Positions 35,901-43,963 of a stretch of DNA of 64,000 bases are shown here, in pieces (the first letter of the stretch is position 1; every line of letters begins with the position of its first letter). The translations under genes were made by a program, and so were the position numbers. This DNA comes from Enterococcus viikkiensis (GTDB taxonomy: Bacteria > Bacillota > Bacilli > Lactobacillales > Enterococcaceae), in NCBI RefSeq assembly GCF_005405345.1, contig NZ_BJDW01000004.1, positions 62,001 through 126,000 on the forward strand. Direction: 5' to 3'. The notes beneath the pieces are model-generated. The model was given only the letters and a program-made list of their open reading frames with translations, was not told the origin of the DNA and did no database searches.

Positions 35901-36217
35901 TAAAAGTCGCTCCAGTCGTCATCGTCGAGTTTGTCCGCTTGCTTACGCTGGCGGGACGATTTTCTCTCATAGTCATTGTAATTATTGTTACCATAATACG
36001 GATTGTTATGTCCATAAGAATCACGGTCTTTTGGTCCAGCTGGAATTACTAATGCCAGCAAGATGTACAAAATAACTGGTGCGCCAATAAAGCCGAGACT
36101 TAAGAAAACATAAATCACACGCACGATTGTCGGATCAATCCCAAAGTATTCGGCGATCCCTGCTAGGGTACCGGTTAGTACCACATTATTTCGTGACTTT
36201 TGTAATCTCTTTCGCAT
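35900..36217 (-). CDS. liaY: LiaY, PspC-domain membrane protein
   Basis: The 105-residue product has an N-terminal PspC domain (VVLTGTLAGIAEYFGIDPTI and then VRVIYVFLSL), with two membrane helices and a hydrophilic Asp/Arg/Lys-rich tail ending DDDDWSDF. PspC proteins take part in membrane-stress responses. In Enterococcus faecalis the matching liaXYZ gene product is part of the response to daptomycin and cationic peptides. It lies 25 bases after liaX and overlaps liaZ. Confidence 0.9.
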   Translation of the reverse strand: MRKRLQKSRNNVVLTGTLAGIAEYFGIDPTIVRVIYVFLSLGFIGAPVILYILLALVIPAGPKDRDSYGHNNPYYGNNNYNDYERKSSRQRKQADKLDDDDWSDF

Positions 36218-36242
36218 ATGAATCTTCCTTCCTTATTATTCC

Positions 36243-37784
36243 CTAGTTGTCAAAATCTTTCAAGAAAATGCTGCCGGTCGTTGTAGAGACATCGATTTGC
36301 GCCATCTCATCGGCAACGCGACGGAATTGCAATAAGCGATTCGTCTTTTCTTTTTTCTCTCGGACTACTTCATAATCAGAGAGCCGGTCGTTGATACTGC
36401 CTAAGCTTGTTTTTGCTAAACCTTCTAAACCAATGGTCGTATTCAAAGCTACTTTCACATTCCCATTGACTGAACTTGCTTTGATTTTTTGTAACGTGTC
36501 ATGGCCCGCTGTTAATTTTACATCACCATTGACTAGTGAGATCCCATAATTTTGAATGGCTGCTTTTGTGGTGATATTGCCATTGACTGTTTCAATAATA
36601 GAATCTAAGATTTCGCCTTCGCGAATCTCAATGTTACCGTTGACGCCTTGAATTTCTAACATGGTTGCGTTGATTTGTTTGAAGCTGATATTGCCGTTGG
36701 TCGATTTCGCATAGACATCTTTTGCATCCATCGCTTCAACAGTCAAATCACCATTCAATAATTTTACAGCTACGTGATCGTACGTCCGTTTTGGTAAATA
36801 GAAGACCAAGTCGGCTTGTACCCGTTTATTCGGAATTTGGAATGAGATATGATCTTCATCCACTTCGATTTGGCTGCGTTCCATCAATGACTGTAATGGC
36901 GTTGCCTCGTTCATTTTACCATAAAGCTTGATTTTCGCATCGACTTTGATGTCTTTTTCATCCCAAGCCTTTAAGGTCACTTTACCGTTAGCCAATTTGA
37001 TATCGATCAAGGTTGGTTCAACGTCCGTGTATAAGAATTGGTGTTCAAATTTAGAAGTAATCAGACCAGGAACTTTGACATTAAAGTCTTTCCAGTCAAC
37101 ATTTTCTTCTACTGTATCTGAGACTGTTTTGAAGGTTTTCTTCATTAGACGGCCTAATTGAATACCGGCTTCACCCAACTTTTCACCAACTTGCGAGAAC
37201 GTTTCAGTTGCTTGATCTTTCAAATCATCCGGAATGTCGAAACGATTGCGGCTGCGGTTCTTACGACCTTCATCTTGATTTTCTTGAACATTTTTCAATT
37301 GTTCCTCTTCAGCCTTCGCTTGACCTTCCAAATCAGCGACCTGTGCTTCCAAGTCTTTGATTTCTTCTTCCACGGTCTTGCGAATGTCTTCATCTTCATC
37401 TGATAAAGAATCCAACTCTTCCTTCGTGTTCAATTCCATCAAAACCTCTTGTTTTTCATGGAGTGCCGCCTTCAACTCATTCTTTTGTTGATTGATTTCA
37501 TCAATATGAGCAGAAATGTGGTTGGCTTCTGTCGCTAAATCATCAAAGTACGCTTCCAGATCTTCCAAGTCCTGTTCTTCAGATCCATTGGCTTCTTTTT
37601 CATTTTCCCAATCATCTACCAAATTGGTTGCTTGGTCCCGATGATAAGAATCCACTTTGTCAGCAGCTTGTTTGATCTGCGCTTCATCTTTCGCCTTGGC
37701 CATACTTTCTAATAAATCTAAACCTTCTTCAGTTGATAAAATTCCTTTTTTAACTAATTCTAAAATACGTTGTCTTTCATTCAT
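36243..37784 (-). CDS. liaX: LiaX, antimicrobial-peptide-responsive surface protein (DUF4097)
   Basis: The 513-residue product begins MNERQRILELVKKGILSTEEGLDLLE, the SHOCT-like N-terminus of LiaX. Next comes a long acidic coiled-coil region (about 60-190) and, from roughly residue 240, a repetitive beta-rich DUF4097 domain (LLNGDLTVEAMDAKDVYAKS and similar repeats). ATG at 37784 lies eight bases after AAGGAGG. In E. faecalis, LiaX is exposed on the surface, binds daptomycin and the peptide LL-37, and its C-terminal domain restrains the LiaFSR response. Here both domains are complete, with no truncation of the kind reported in resistant strains. The liaFSR regulators are not in the window. Confidence 0.92.
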   Translation of the reverse strand: MNERQRILELVKKGILSTEEGLDLLESMAKAKDEAQIKQAADKVDSYHRDQATNLVDDWENEKEANGSEEQDLEDLEAYFDDLATEANHISAHIDEINQQKNELKAALHEKQEVLMELNTKEELDSLSDEDEDIRKTVEEEIKDLEAQVADLEGQAKAEEEQLKNVQENQDEGRKNRSRNRFDIPDDLKDQATETFSQVGEKLGEAGIQLGRLMKKTFKTVSDTVEENVDWKDFNVKVPGLITSKFEHQFLYTDVEPTLIDIKLANGKVTLKAWDEKDIKVDAKIKLYGKMNEATPLQSLMERSQIEVDEDHISFQIPNKRVQADLVFYLPKRTYDHVAVKLLNGDLTVEAMDAKDVYAKSTNGNISFKQINATMLEIQGVNGNIEIREGEILDSIIETVNGNITTKAAIQNYGISLVNGDVKLTAGHDTLQKIKASSVNGNVKVALNTTIGLEGLAKTSLGSINDRLSDYEVVREKKEKTNRLLQFRRVADEMAQIDVSTTTGSIFLKDFDN

Positions 37785-37834
37785 AGAAATTGCCTCCTTC
37801 AAAAAGCAAATACCTTACTTTTGTTTACATTCAT

Positions 37835-37877
37835 ATTATGCAATGTTTTTATCCGTTTGTCATAGGACTAAAGACCC
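37835..37877 (-). promoter_or_regulatory. liaXYZ promoter with candidate LiaR site
   Basis: ATGACA (37858-37863), a 17-base spacer and CATAAT (37835-37840) on the minus strand. Just upstream and overlapping the -35 is GGGTCTTTAGTCCTATGAC, in the position expected for LiaR activation. The match to the LiaR site is my inference from location and TC/AGT content. Confidence 0.5.
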
Positions 37878-37926
37878 ATCTTTTTATCCGACTTCCTGAA
37901 TAGAAGGTTTCTTCTATTATATACAT

Positions 37927-37958
37927 AAAAAAACAGATGAAGTTTCCCACACCTGTTT
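37927..37958 (-). terminator. Terminator of the pst-phoU operon
   Basis: The stem AAACAGGTG/CATCTGTTT on the minus strand (one G-U pair) is followed by seven T, ten bases after the phoU stop. Confidence 0.8.
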
Positions 37959-37968
37959 CCAGCTTAAT

Positions 37969-38646
37969 TTAAAAATTTTCGTTGCGATTACTATTTAATT
38001 CGGTGATTTTCCCTGTTGCTAAGTAAACGATCCACTCGCAAATATTCGTGACATAGTCCCCTACTCGCTCCAAGTAGCCAGCCACGTGTAGATAATCCGT
38101 TCCACTAATGATAGTATCTGATTCTTTTTCCATCGTATTGGTAGTCATGTCATAGATTTTTTGGAAGTAATCATTCACCCGCTCATCCATCTTGGCAATC
38201 ATCCGCGCATCTTTTTCATCGGTCTTCACATACGCAATCAAAACATTGTCTACCATTTTTTTCACGTAGTTGGACATTTCGTTGATTTCCTTTTCAACTT
38301 CTAAAATCCGTGGTAAGCCCTTCAAGCGAATCGTTGATTTCGCAACTGAAACCGCATGGTCCCCCATCCGTTCCAAATCTGAACTAGCCTTCATGATCGT
38401 GATAATCGTCCGTAAATCGGTCGTAACCGGCTGTTGCAAAGCGATCATCTCAAAACTTTTTTTCTCTAAGCGGACCTCCATGTCATTGATCTCAACATCG
38501 TGATCAATGACCTCTTGCGCCAATTTTTTATCATGGTCAATGTATGACCGAACTGATTTATGCACTGCACTGGAAACCATCATCCCCATTTCGTAAAACT
38601 GATTGTGGAGATTCAATAAATCTTCTTCAAATTGTGTACGTAACAT
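37969..38646 (-). CDS. phoU: Phosphate-transport regulator PhoU
   Basis: The 225-residue all-helical product contains two PhoU three-helix repeats, each with the acidic metal-binding motif (SDLERMGDHAVSVA near residue 85 and GYLERVGDYVTNICEW near the end). PhoU links the Pst transporter to the phosphate-sensing kinase and keeps the Pho regulon off when phosphate is ample. The ATG at 38646 follows AAGGAGG; the longer frame to 38715 runs into pstB and is rejected. It is the last gene of the pst cluster. Confidence 0.95.
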   Translation of the reverse strand: MLRTQFEEDLLNLHNQFYEMGMMVSSAVHKSVRSYIDHDKKLAQEVIDHDVEINDMEVRLEKKSFEMIALQQPVTTDLRTIITIMKASSDLERMGDHAVSVAKSTIRLKGLPRILEVEKEINEMSNYVKKMVDNVLIAYVKTDEKDARMIAKMDERVNDYFQKIYDMTTNTMEKESDTIISGTDYLHVAGYLERVGDYVTNICEWIVYLATGKITELNSNRNENF

Positions 38647-38707
38647 CGTTACCCTCCTTATTCCTGTTCTTGTCGTTTTCATGCTAGTCTGTGATAAGAC
38701 GACTGAC

Positions 38708-39463
38708 TTAGCCAAATTTTCCTGAGATATAATCTTCGGTTTCCTGTCTGGCCGGGTCTAAGAAAATCTTTTTCGTTTTATCAAACTCGATCAACTCTCC
38801 TTGTAAAAAGAAAGCGGTCCGATCAGAAATTCGTGAAGCCTGAGACATGTTGTGAGTCACAATGATGATCGTATAGTTTTCCTTTAACTCCAACAACATA
38901 TTCTCAATTTTTCCCGTCGAAACAGGATCAAGGGCACTGGTTGGTTCATCCATCAAAATCACTTCAGGATTCACCGCTAATACACGAGCAATGCAGACCC
39001 GCTGTTGCTGCCCACCAGATAAAGACAAGGCGCTTTCATGTAACTTATCCTTCACATCATTCCAAACGGAAGCGGCTTTCAAACTTTCTTCCACCACTTG
39101 ATCCAGTTTGTTCTTGTCTTTTTCCCCTTTTAATTTTAACCCATAGATGACATTCTCGTAAATCGAAAATGGAAAAGGATTCGGTTGTTGAAAAACCATT
39201 CCGATTTCTTTACGGAGTTTTACCGTATCGGTCTTAGGACTATAAATATCTTTACCTTTGTAAACGACACTGCCAGTGATCGTCACACCCGGAATCAGAT
39301 CATTCATGCGATTCAACGAACGCAAATACGTTGATTTTCCACAACCCGAAGGTCCAATCATCGCTGTAATCTCGCCCTTTTCAATGGCCATGTCAATCCC
39401 TTTTAGTGCTTCTTTTTCTCCATAATATAAATGAAGATCCTTAGAAGTAATAATCTTTGACAT
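38708..39463 (-). CDS. pstB: Phosphate ABC transporter ATP-binding protein (copy 1)
   Basis: The 251-residue ABC ATPase powers phosphate uptake through PstCA. Walker A is GPSGCGKST, the signature is [13 protein letters not shown], and Walker B is [21 protein letters not shown] precedes the ATG. It is the second of two adjacent pstB genes; tandem pstB copies are common in Lactobacillales. About 210 bases separate it from the other copy, a gap with a pair of 27-bp direct repeats. The two proteins are clearly related but not recently duplicated. Confidence 0.95.
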   Translation of the reverse strand: MSKIITSKDLHLYYGEKEALKGIDMAIEKGEITAMIGPSGCGKSTYLRSLNRMNDLIPGVTITGSVVYKGKDIYSPKTDTVKLRKEIGMVFQQPNPFPFSIYENVIYGLKLKGEKDKNKLDQVVEESLKAASVWNDVKDKLHESALSLSGGQQQRVCIARVLAVNPEVILMDEPTSALDPVSTGKIENMLLELKENYTIIIVTHNMSQASRISDRTAFFLQGELIEFDKTKKIFLDPARQETEDYISGKFG

Positions 39464-39472
39464 TCAATTATC

Positions 39473-39499
39473 TCCTTTTTCATACTAAAGAATTTATTT
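39473..39499. repeat. 27-bp direct repeat, copy A (upstream of pstB copy 1)
   Basis: This copy begins TCCTTTTTCATACTAAAG and differs from the copy at 39630-39656 at one position. It includes the ribosome-binding region of pstB copy 1 on the minus strand. Confidence 0.8.
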
Positions 39500-39629
39500 T
39501 TCCCTAAGTTCAGGAAAAATAAGTTTGATGTTCAAGCCGTATATCATCCAACTAGATTGCTTCTTTTGTCTCCACAAAATCTACTACATTGTTTCAGTTC
39601 CTAGTAACCTGCTAAAAGTTGGACTGTCA

Positions 39630-39656
39630 TCCTTTTTCATACGAAAGAATTTATTT
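39630..39656. repeat. 27-bp direct repeat, copy B (downstream of pstB copy 2)
   Basis: This copy begins TCCTTTTTCATACGAAAG and matches copy A at 26 of 27 positions, in the same orientation, 157 bases away. It lies about 20 bases past the end of the longer pstB. Confidence 0.8.
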
Positions 39657-39676
39657 CTCTTAGATTCAAGATCTTT

Positions 39677-40477
39677 TTACCCAAAGTGGCCAGATACATA
39701 ATCTTCGGTTGCTTGGATTTTTGGACGAGTAAAGATTTTTGGTGTTTGATCGTATTCAATGACATGCCCTAAATAGAAAAAGGCTGTATAGTCACTGATC
39801 CGAGCCGCTTGCTGCATATTATGAGTCACAATAATGATCGTGTAATCCTCTTTTAATTGAACTAGCGTTTCTTCTACTTTACCCGTTGAGATCGGATCCA
39901 ATGCACTAGCCGGTTCGTCTAACAATAAAATATCCGGCTTCATTGCGATTGCTCGGGCGATACATAAACGTTGCTGCTGCCCACCCGAAAGAGCCAGCGC
40001 GCTTTTGTCGAGATTATCTTTCACTTGATCCCATAATGCGGCTTGTTTCAAACTTGTCTCAACGGTTTCTTCTAGCAGATGTTTGTCCCGCATACCGTGC
40101 TGTTTCAAAGCAAAGGTAATATTTTCACGAATTGATTTACTGAAAGGATTTGGTCGTTGGAAAACCATACCGATTCGTTTACGCATTTCGTAAACATCGA
40201 TATTGTCCGCGTTGACGTCTACGTCTTTGTACATAATTTTCCCAGTCACTCTGGCACTGCTAATGCCGTCATTCATTCGATTCAATGAACGTAGATAAGT
40301 TGACTTCCCACAGCCGGACGGTCCGATCAAGGCCGTGATTTTATTTTTTTCAAATTCCAGATCTACACCTTTAATGGCTTCGTTGTCACCATAATAAACG
40401 TGCAAGTCTTCTGTATGAAGCGCGATCTCACCGGGCATACTAATGAGGTTGCGTTCGTCCCAATTATATTCTTTCAT
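39677..40477 (-). CDS. pstB: Phosphate ABC transporter ATP-binding protein (copy 2)
   Basis: The 266-residue ABC ATPase has Walker [10 protein letters not shown], signature [13 protein letters not shown] and Walker [15 protein letters not shown]. It carries a 14-residue N-terminal extension relative to copy 1 ([14 protein letters not shown]). TAGGAG lies before the ATG at 40477. It follows pstA by about 60 bases. Whether the two ATPases pair as a heterodimer or work in alternative transporters cannot be read from the sequence. Confidence 0.95.
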   Translation of the reverse strand: MKEYNWDERNLISMPGEIALHTEDLHVYYGDNEAIKGVDLEFEKNKITALIGPSGCGKSTYLRSLNRMNDGISSARVTGKIMYKDVDVNADNIDVYEMRKRIGMVFQRPNPFSKSIRENITFALKQHGMRDKHLLEETVETSLKQAALWDQVKDNLDKSALALSGGQQQRLCIARAIAMKPDILLLDEPASALDPISTGKVEETLVQLKEDYTIIIVTHNMQQAARISDYTAFFYLGHVIEYDQTPKIFTRPKIQATEDYVSGHFG

Positions 40478-40540
40478 CGAATTTCTCCTAATTCATAGTC
40501 AGCAATCATTTGCTTTAAACTTCTCAATAAAAAATTGTCT

Positions 40541-41428
40541 TTACGCTGAAGTCATTCTTTTATGAAGTCGTTTACCGATTGCACGGGCACCAAAGTTGAA
40601 GAGTAACACAGCTAAAATCAAAACGGCAGACGCTCCAGCAGACACACTGTTTCCATCCGGCATTGTTCCTTCTGTATTGATTTTCCAAATATGAACCGCT
40701 AATGTTTCTGCCTGACGGAAAATGCTTAAAGGACTTGAAACGCTTAATGGATTCCAGTTGGTGAAATCCAAAGCTGGGGCGCTTTGGCCCGCGGTATAAA
40801 TTAAGGCCGCCGCCTCACCGAAGATCCGGCCTGAGCTCAAGATTACCCCTGTTAAAATTCCTGGCAATGCGTCAGGTACTACAATCTTCGTTACCGTTTC
40901 CCAACGTGAGAGACCTAGCGCCAAGCCAGCTTCACGTTGTGTGTAATGAATCGCCCGCAAGGACTCTTCAATATTTCTTGTTAGTAAAGGTAAGTTGAAC
41001 AAGGTCAGGGCTAATGCTCCTGATAAAATCGAGAAGCCGTAGCCAAACTGGATAACGAACAATAAGAAACCGAACAAACCAACAACAACTGAAGGTAAAG
41101 AACTTAAAATTTCAATCGAGGTCCGAATCACATTGGTCACCCAATTATCTTTGGCATATTCCGATAAATAAATCCCGGCGCCTAAGGAAATCGGTAAGCT
41201 GATGATCATCGTGATCAATAATAAGTAAATCGAGTTGAATAATTGAATCCCGATTCCGCCGCCTTTTTGATAGGCCTTCGAAGGCGAAGTCAAAAATTCC
41301 CACGAGACATGAGGCAAGCCGCGAATCAAGATATACAGTAATAGAAAGGCTAAGATCGCTACGATCAAAGCGGAGACGCCATAAAGCACGCCGGTTGCAA
41401 TTTTATCTGCGCGTTTGGCTTTACCCAT
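40541..41428 (-). CDS. pstA: Phosphate ABC transporter permease PstA
   Basis: The 295-residue inner-membrane subunit has six predicted helices and the binding-protein-dependent permease motif in EAGLALGLSRWETVTKIVVP. It forms the phosphate channel with PstC. GGGAG precedes the ATG. Its start overlaps the end of pstC by eight bases, showing translational coupling. Confidence 0.94.
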   Translation of the reverse strand: MGKAKRADKIATGVLYGVSALIVAILAFLLLYILIRGLPHVSWEFLTSPSKAYQKGGGIGIQLFNSIYLLLITMIISLPISLGAGIYLSEYAKDNWVTNVIRTSIEILSSLPSVVVGLFGFLLFVIQFGYGFSILSGALALTLFNLPLLTRNIEESLRAIHYTQREAGLALGLSRWETVTKIVVPDALPGILTGVILSSGRIFGEAAALIYTAGQSAPALDFTNWNPLSVSSPLSIFRQAETLAVHIWKINTEGTMPDGNSVSAGASAVLILAVLLFNFGARAIGKRLHKRMTSA

Positions 41429-42353
41429 TGCTTATCTCCCCTTTCTTACCAATGTAACGAATCAAAATATTGAAAACTAATGACATAAATAATAGGATCA
41501 AGGCCAACGACCACAACACATTATTTTCTACTGTGCCCATAATCGTATTTCCAATTCCCATGGTTAAGATCGAGGTCAATGTGGAAGCCGGTGTCGTTAA
41601 GCCGGTCGGCATTAGCGCAGCGTTCCCGATAACCATTTGAATGGCCAACGCTTCACCAAAGGCTCGAGCCATTCCAAAGACCACCGCTGTTAAAATTCCC
41701 GGCACAGCTGCTCGTAAGACCACTTTATAAATTGTTTGCCAACGGGTTCCACCAAGAGCTAATGACGCTTCCCGATAATGACGTGGTACTGATTTCAATG
41801 TATCGACAGTCATTGTTGTAACTGTCGGCAAGATCATAACGAATAAAACAAAGGTCCCGGACAAAATCCCAAAACCTGTTCCACCAAAAATTGACCGAAT
41901 AAAAGGAACGATCACGGTTAAACCAATGAACCCATAAACAACTGAGGGGATTCCTACCAGTAGCTCAATAACCGGCTGTAAGAATTTTTGCCCTTTCGTA
42001 GGTGAAATTTCGGTCATAAAGACCGCTGCACCAATCGCGAAAGGTGTTGCCACGATCGCTGATAAAAAGGTCACCATGAACGATCCTAAGATCATCGGCA
42101 ATGCACCGACTAACGGCTGGCCGTCAGGACCCGTAGCGCTAGGATTCCAGACTGTTCCAAATAGAAAGTCAAATACATTAATTTTATCTACAAAAAAAGT
42201 TGATAACCCTTTACTTGCTACAAAATAAAAAATGGCTCCAACTACAAACACAATCAACGCGATACACACAAAACTGATGAAGCGTCCCCGCTGTTCAATC
42301 CTCGCGCGTTTTGATTTTGTTGTGAGGGCTTTTTTTACATCTTCATTTTCCAA
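41421..42353 (-). CDS. pstC: Phosphate ABC transporter permease PstC
   Basis: The 310-residue membrane subunit has six helices after a charged N-terminus (MENEDVKKALTTKSKRARIE) and the permease motif REASLALGGTRWQTIYKVVL. The start is TTG at 42353, behind AGGAGGAG with six-base spacing. It begins the pstC-pstA-pstB-pstB-phoU block. An unusual 665-base gap with PHO-box-like repeats and a gene remnant separates it from pstS. Confidence 0.94.
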   Translation of the reverse strand: MENEDVKKALTTKSKRARIEQRGRFISFVCIALIVFVVGAIFYFVASKGLSTFFVDKINVFDFLFGTVWNPSATGPDGQPLVGALPMILGSFMVTFLSAIVATPFAIGAAVFMTEISPTKGQKFLQPVIELLVGIPSVVYGFIGLTVIVPFIRSIFGGTGFGILSGTFVLFVMILPTVTTMTVDTLKSVPRHYREASLALGGTRWQTIYKVVLRAAVPGILTAVVFGMARAFGEALAIQMVIGNAALMPTGLTTPASTLTSILTMGIGNTIMGTVENNVLWSLALILLFMSLVFNILIRYIGKKGEISNG

Positions 42354-42497
42354 GGCTGACTCCTCCTGATTTCCACGAAACGCAGTGATTCGTTAAGAAA
42401 CAATTCGTATTCTTGTAATTATTTTCTTTTGAGGTTCATTATTTTTTAAACCAACAAAATCATTTTACCTATTGAAAATCAATTTCTTTTTAACCTT

Positions 42498-42535
42498 CTG
42501 TAACGATTGGGTGACATTTGTAAAGAACGTGTAAA
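42498..42535 (-). promoter_or_regulatory. PHO-box-like repeats upstream of pstC
   Basis: On the minus strand TTTACA (42530-42535), five bases, TTTACA (42519-42524), then TTACAG (42498-42503) about two helical turns on. This fits the 11-bp repeat pattern of PhoP/PhoB boxes (TTwACA-type hexamers). It lies about 145 bases upstream of the pstC start. A clear -10 could not be fixed; TAAAAT occurs further downstream. Confidence 0.55.
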
Positions 42536-42559
42536 TGAAAAAACGGTCCCGGATAAGTG

Positions 42560-42794
42560 CTGAAAATAGCTGTAACAAGAATCACTAGTTACGGCTATTC
42601 GGTTGTATTGCCACTTAGAAATGGTCTCATTCAACTAAGTCTTCTTGCGTCCACCCCTTCTGCTTCCGTTCTTGCATATTCTTATCTGTTAATAACCTTT
42701 TACTCACCTCTCGCTTCGGTTTACTGCTCATCAAGTTAGAGATACCGAAAAACGAGTTCCTTCTTCCTACAACTTGGTGCTTCTTTTTGATCAA
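42560..42794 (-). pseudogene. Decayed XRE-type HTH regulator fragment between pstS and pstC
   Basis: A minus-strand frame (42794 to 42627) contains ERKQKGWTQEDLVE and then a stop. In another frame, immediately after, TISKWQ follows. Together they resemble the XRE helix-turn-helix pattern (RKQKGWTQEDLA...VSRQTISKWE) with an internal deletion and frameshift. AAAGGAG lies 13 bases upstream of the TTG. The rest of the gene is not found. It is probably a relic of an inserted regulator gene and would explain the long pstS-pstC gap. Confidence 0.5.
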
Positions 42795-42968
42795 CTAGTA
42801 GTTGCAACTCCTTTATATTAACAAAAAAACATAAATTCGTAGGCTAATATTTTTCTATCCTAGATGGGAATCATTTTTTTAGTATGACTGAAGCTTATGC
42901 TAAAAGTATACCGAGCTTCTACTCAAAAAGCTGTTATCCTGCTCAATAAGTTGATTAGAACAAGAATT

Positions 42969-43004
42969 AAAAAAAAGACCCCAACAAAAATCAGTCAGGA
43001 TCTT
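42969..43004 (-). terminator. Terminator after pstS
   Basis: The stem AAGATCC/GGGGTCTT (with G-U pairs) is followed by eight T on the minus strand, just after the pstS stop. It separates pstS from pstC transcriptionally. Confidence 0.65.
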
Positions 43005-43018
43005 ACTTATACAGCTAT

Positions 43019-43870
43019 TTAATTAATTTGATTCCCTTGCCAGTCGCGTTCCACTTTCATTTCTGAAATTGAAATATACCCTAGTTGAGGAACAATTTTT
43101 TCTTGGACACTGTCCGAAAGCATATACTCAAGAAAATCTTTGACTAACTCTGTGGGTTCACCTTTTGTATACATGTGTTCATAAGCCCAGATCTTCCAGC
43201 GATTGGTACTTACATTTTCATCCGTAGGCTGAATACCATCGATACTCAGTGTTTGAACTTCATTGGTTACATACGAAAAAGCGGTATAACTGATAGCACC
43301 CGGCGTATCTGCTACAATCTGCCGTACCATGCCACTGGAATCTTGCTCCTGCGCCCGAATTGCGGTTTTTCCATCCAAGACCCACTGTTCAAACGTTGCA
43401 CGCGTTCCACTACCTGAAGCACGATTCAAAATGACAATCTCTTGATCTTTGCCGCCGACTTCTTTCCAGTTTTTGATCTCACCTAAGAAAATCTTGCGTA
43501 GATTTTCTAAGCTGATATCTTTTATGCCTACCCCTTTATTAACGATTGGAGTAATCCCCACAACTGCAACCTTATGATCCACTAATTTGCTTGCATCAAT
43601 CCCATTTTTCTCTTCCGCAAACAAATCTGAATTTCCGATATCCACCGCACCAGATTGCACTTGACTCAAACCAGTGCCACTCCCGCCTCCTTGAACGTTA
43701 ATAAACCGGCCGGGATTTTTGCTTTGGTATTCCTCTGCCACTGTTTCAACAAGTGGTTGCAATGCAGATGAACCAACAGCAGTGATTGATTCGCCGCGAT
43801 CGATCCATTTTGAACAACCTGACAAAAGTAAAATCATTCCTAATAGCGGAAGTAATAACCGTTTTTTCAT
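43019..43870 (-). CDS. pstS: Phosphate-binding lipoprotein PstS
   Basis: The 283-residue product has a lipoprotein signal peptide (MKKRLLLPLLGMILLLSGC, lipid cysteine at residue 19), cleaved by LspA after modification by Lgt. The phosphate-binding fold has the typical contacts GSSALQPL, GGGSGTG and NRASGSGTRATFE. It delivers phosphate to PstCA at the outer face of the membrane. ATG at 43870 lies after AAGGAG; an upstream ATG at 43888 overlaps it. It has its own terminator and is 665 bases from pstC, so it may be expressed more strongly than the transporter. Confidence 0.95.
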   Translation of the reverse strand: MKKRLLLPLLGMILLLSGCSKWIDRGESITAVGSSALQPLVETVAEEYQSKNPGRFINVQGGGSGTGLSQVQSGAVDIGNSDLFAEEKNGIDASKLVDHKVAVVGITPIVNKGVGIKDISLENLRKIFLGEIKNWKEVGGKDQEIVILNRASGSGTRATFEQWVLDGKTAIRAQEQDSSGMVRQIVADTPGAISYTAFSYVTNEVQTLSIDGIQPTDENVSTNRWKIWAYEHMYTKGEPTELVKDFLEYMLSDSVQEKIVPQLGYISISEMKVERDWQGNQIN

Positions 43871-43963
43871 GAAAAATCTCCTTAACATGTTTCCTTTGAA
43901 TTAAGTTACATTAAACAAGCTAGTTCATTTTATCCTATCAAACCCAGAAAGCGCAAATAATTT

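Noticed and set aside
42557-42739. Plus-strand 60-codon frame in the pstS-pstC gap
   Set aside because: It has no ribosome site and is opposite the HTH remnant.
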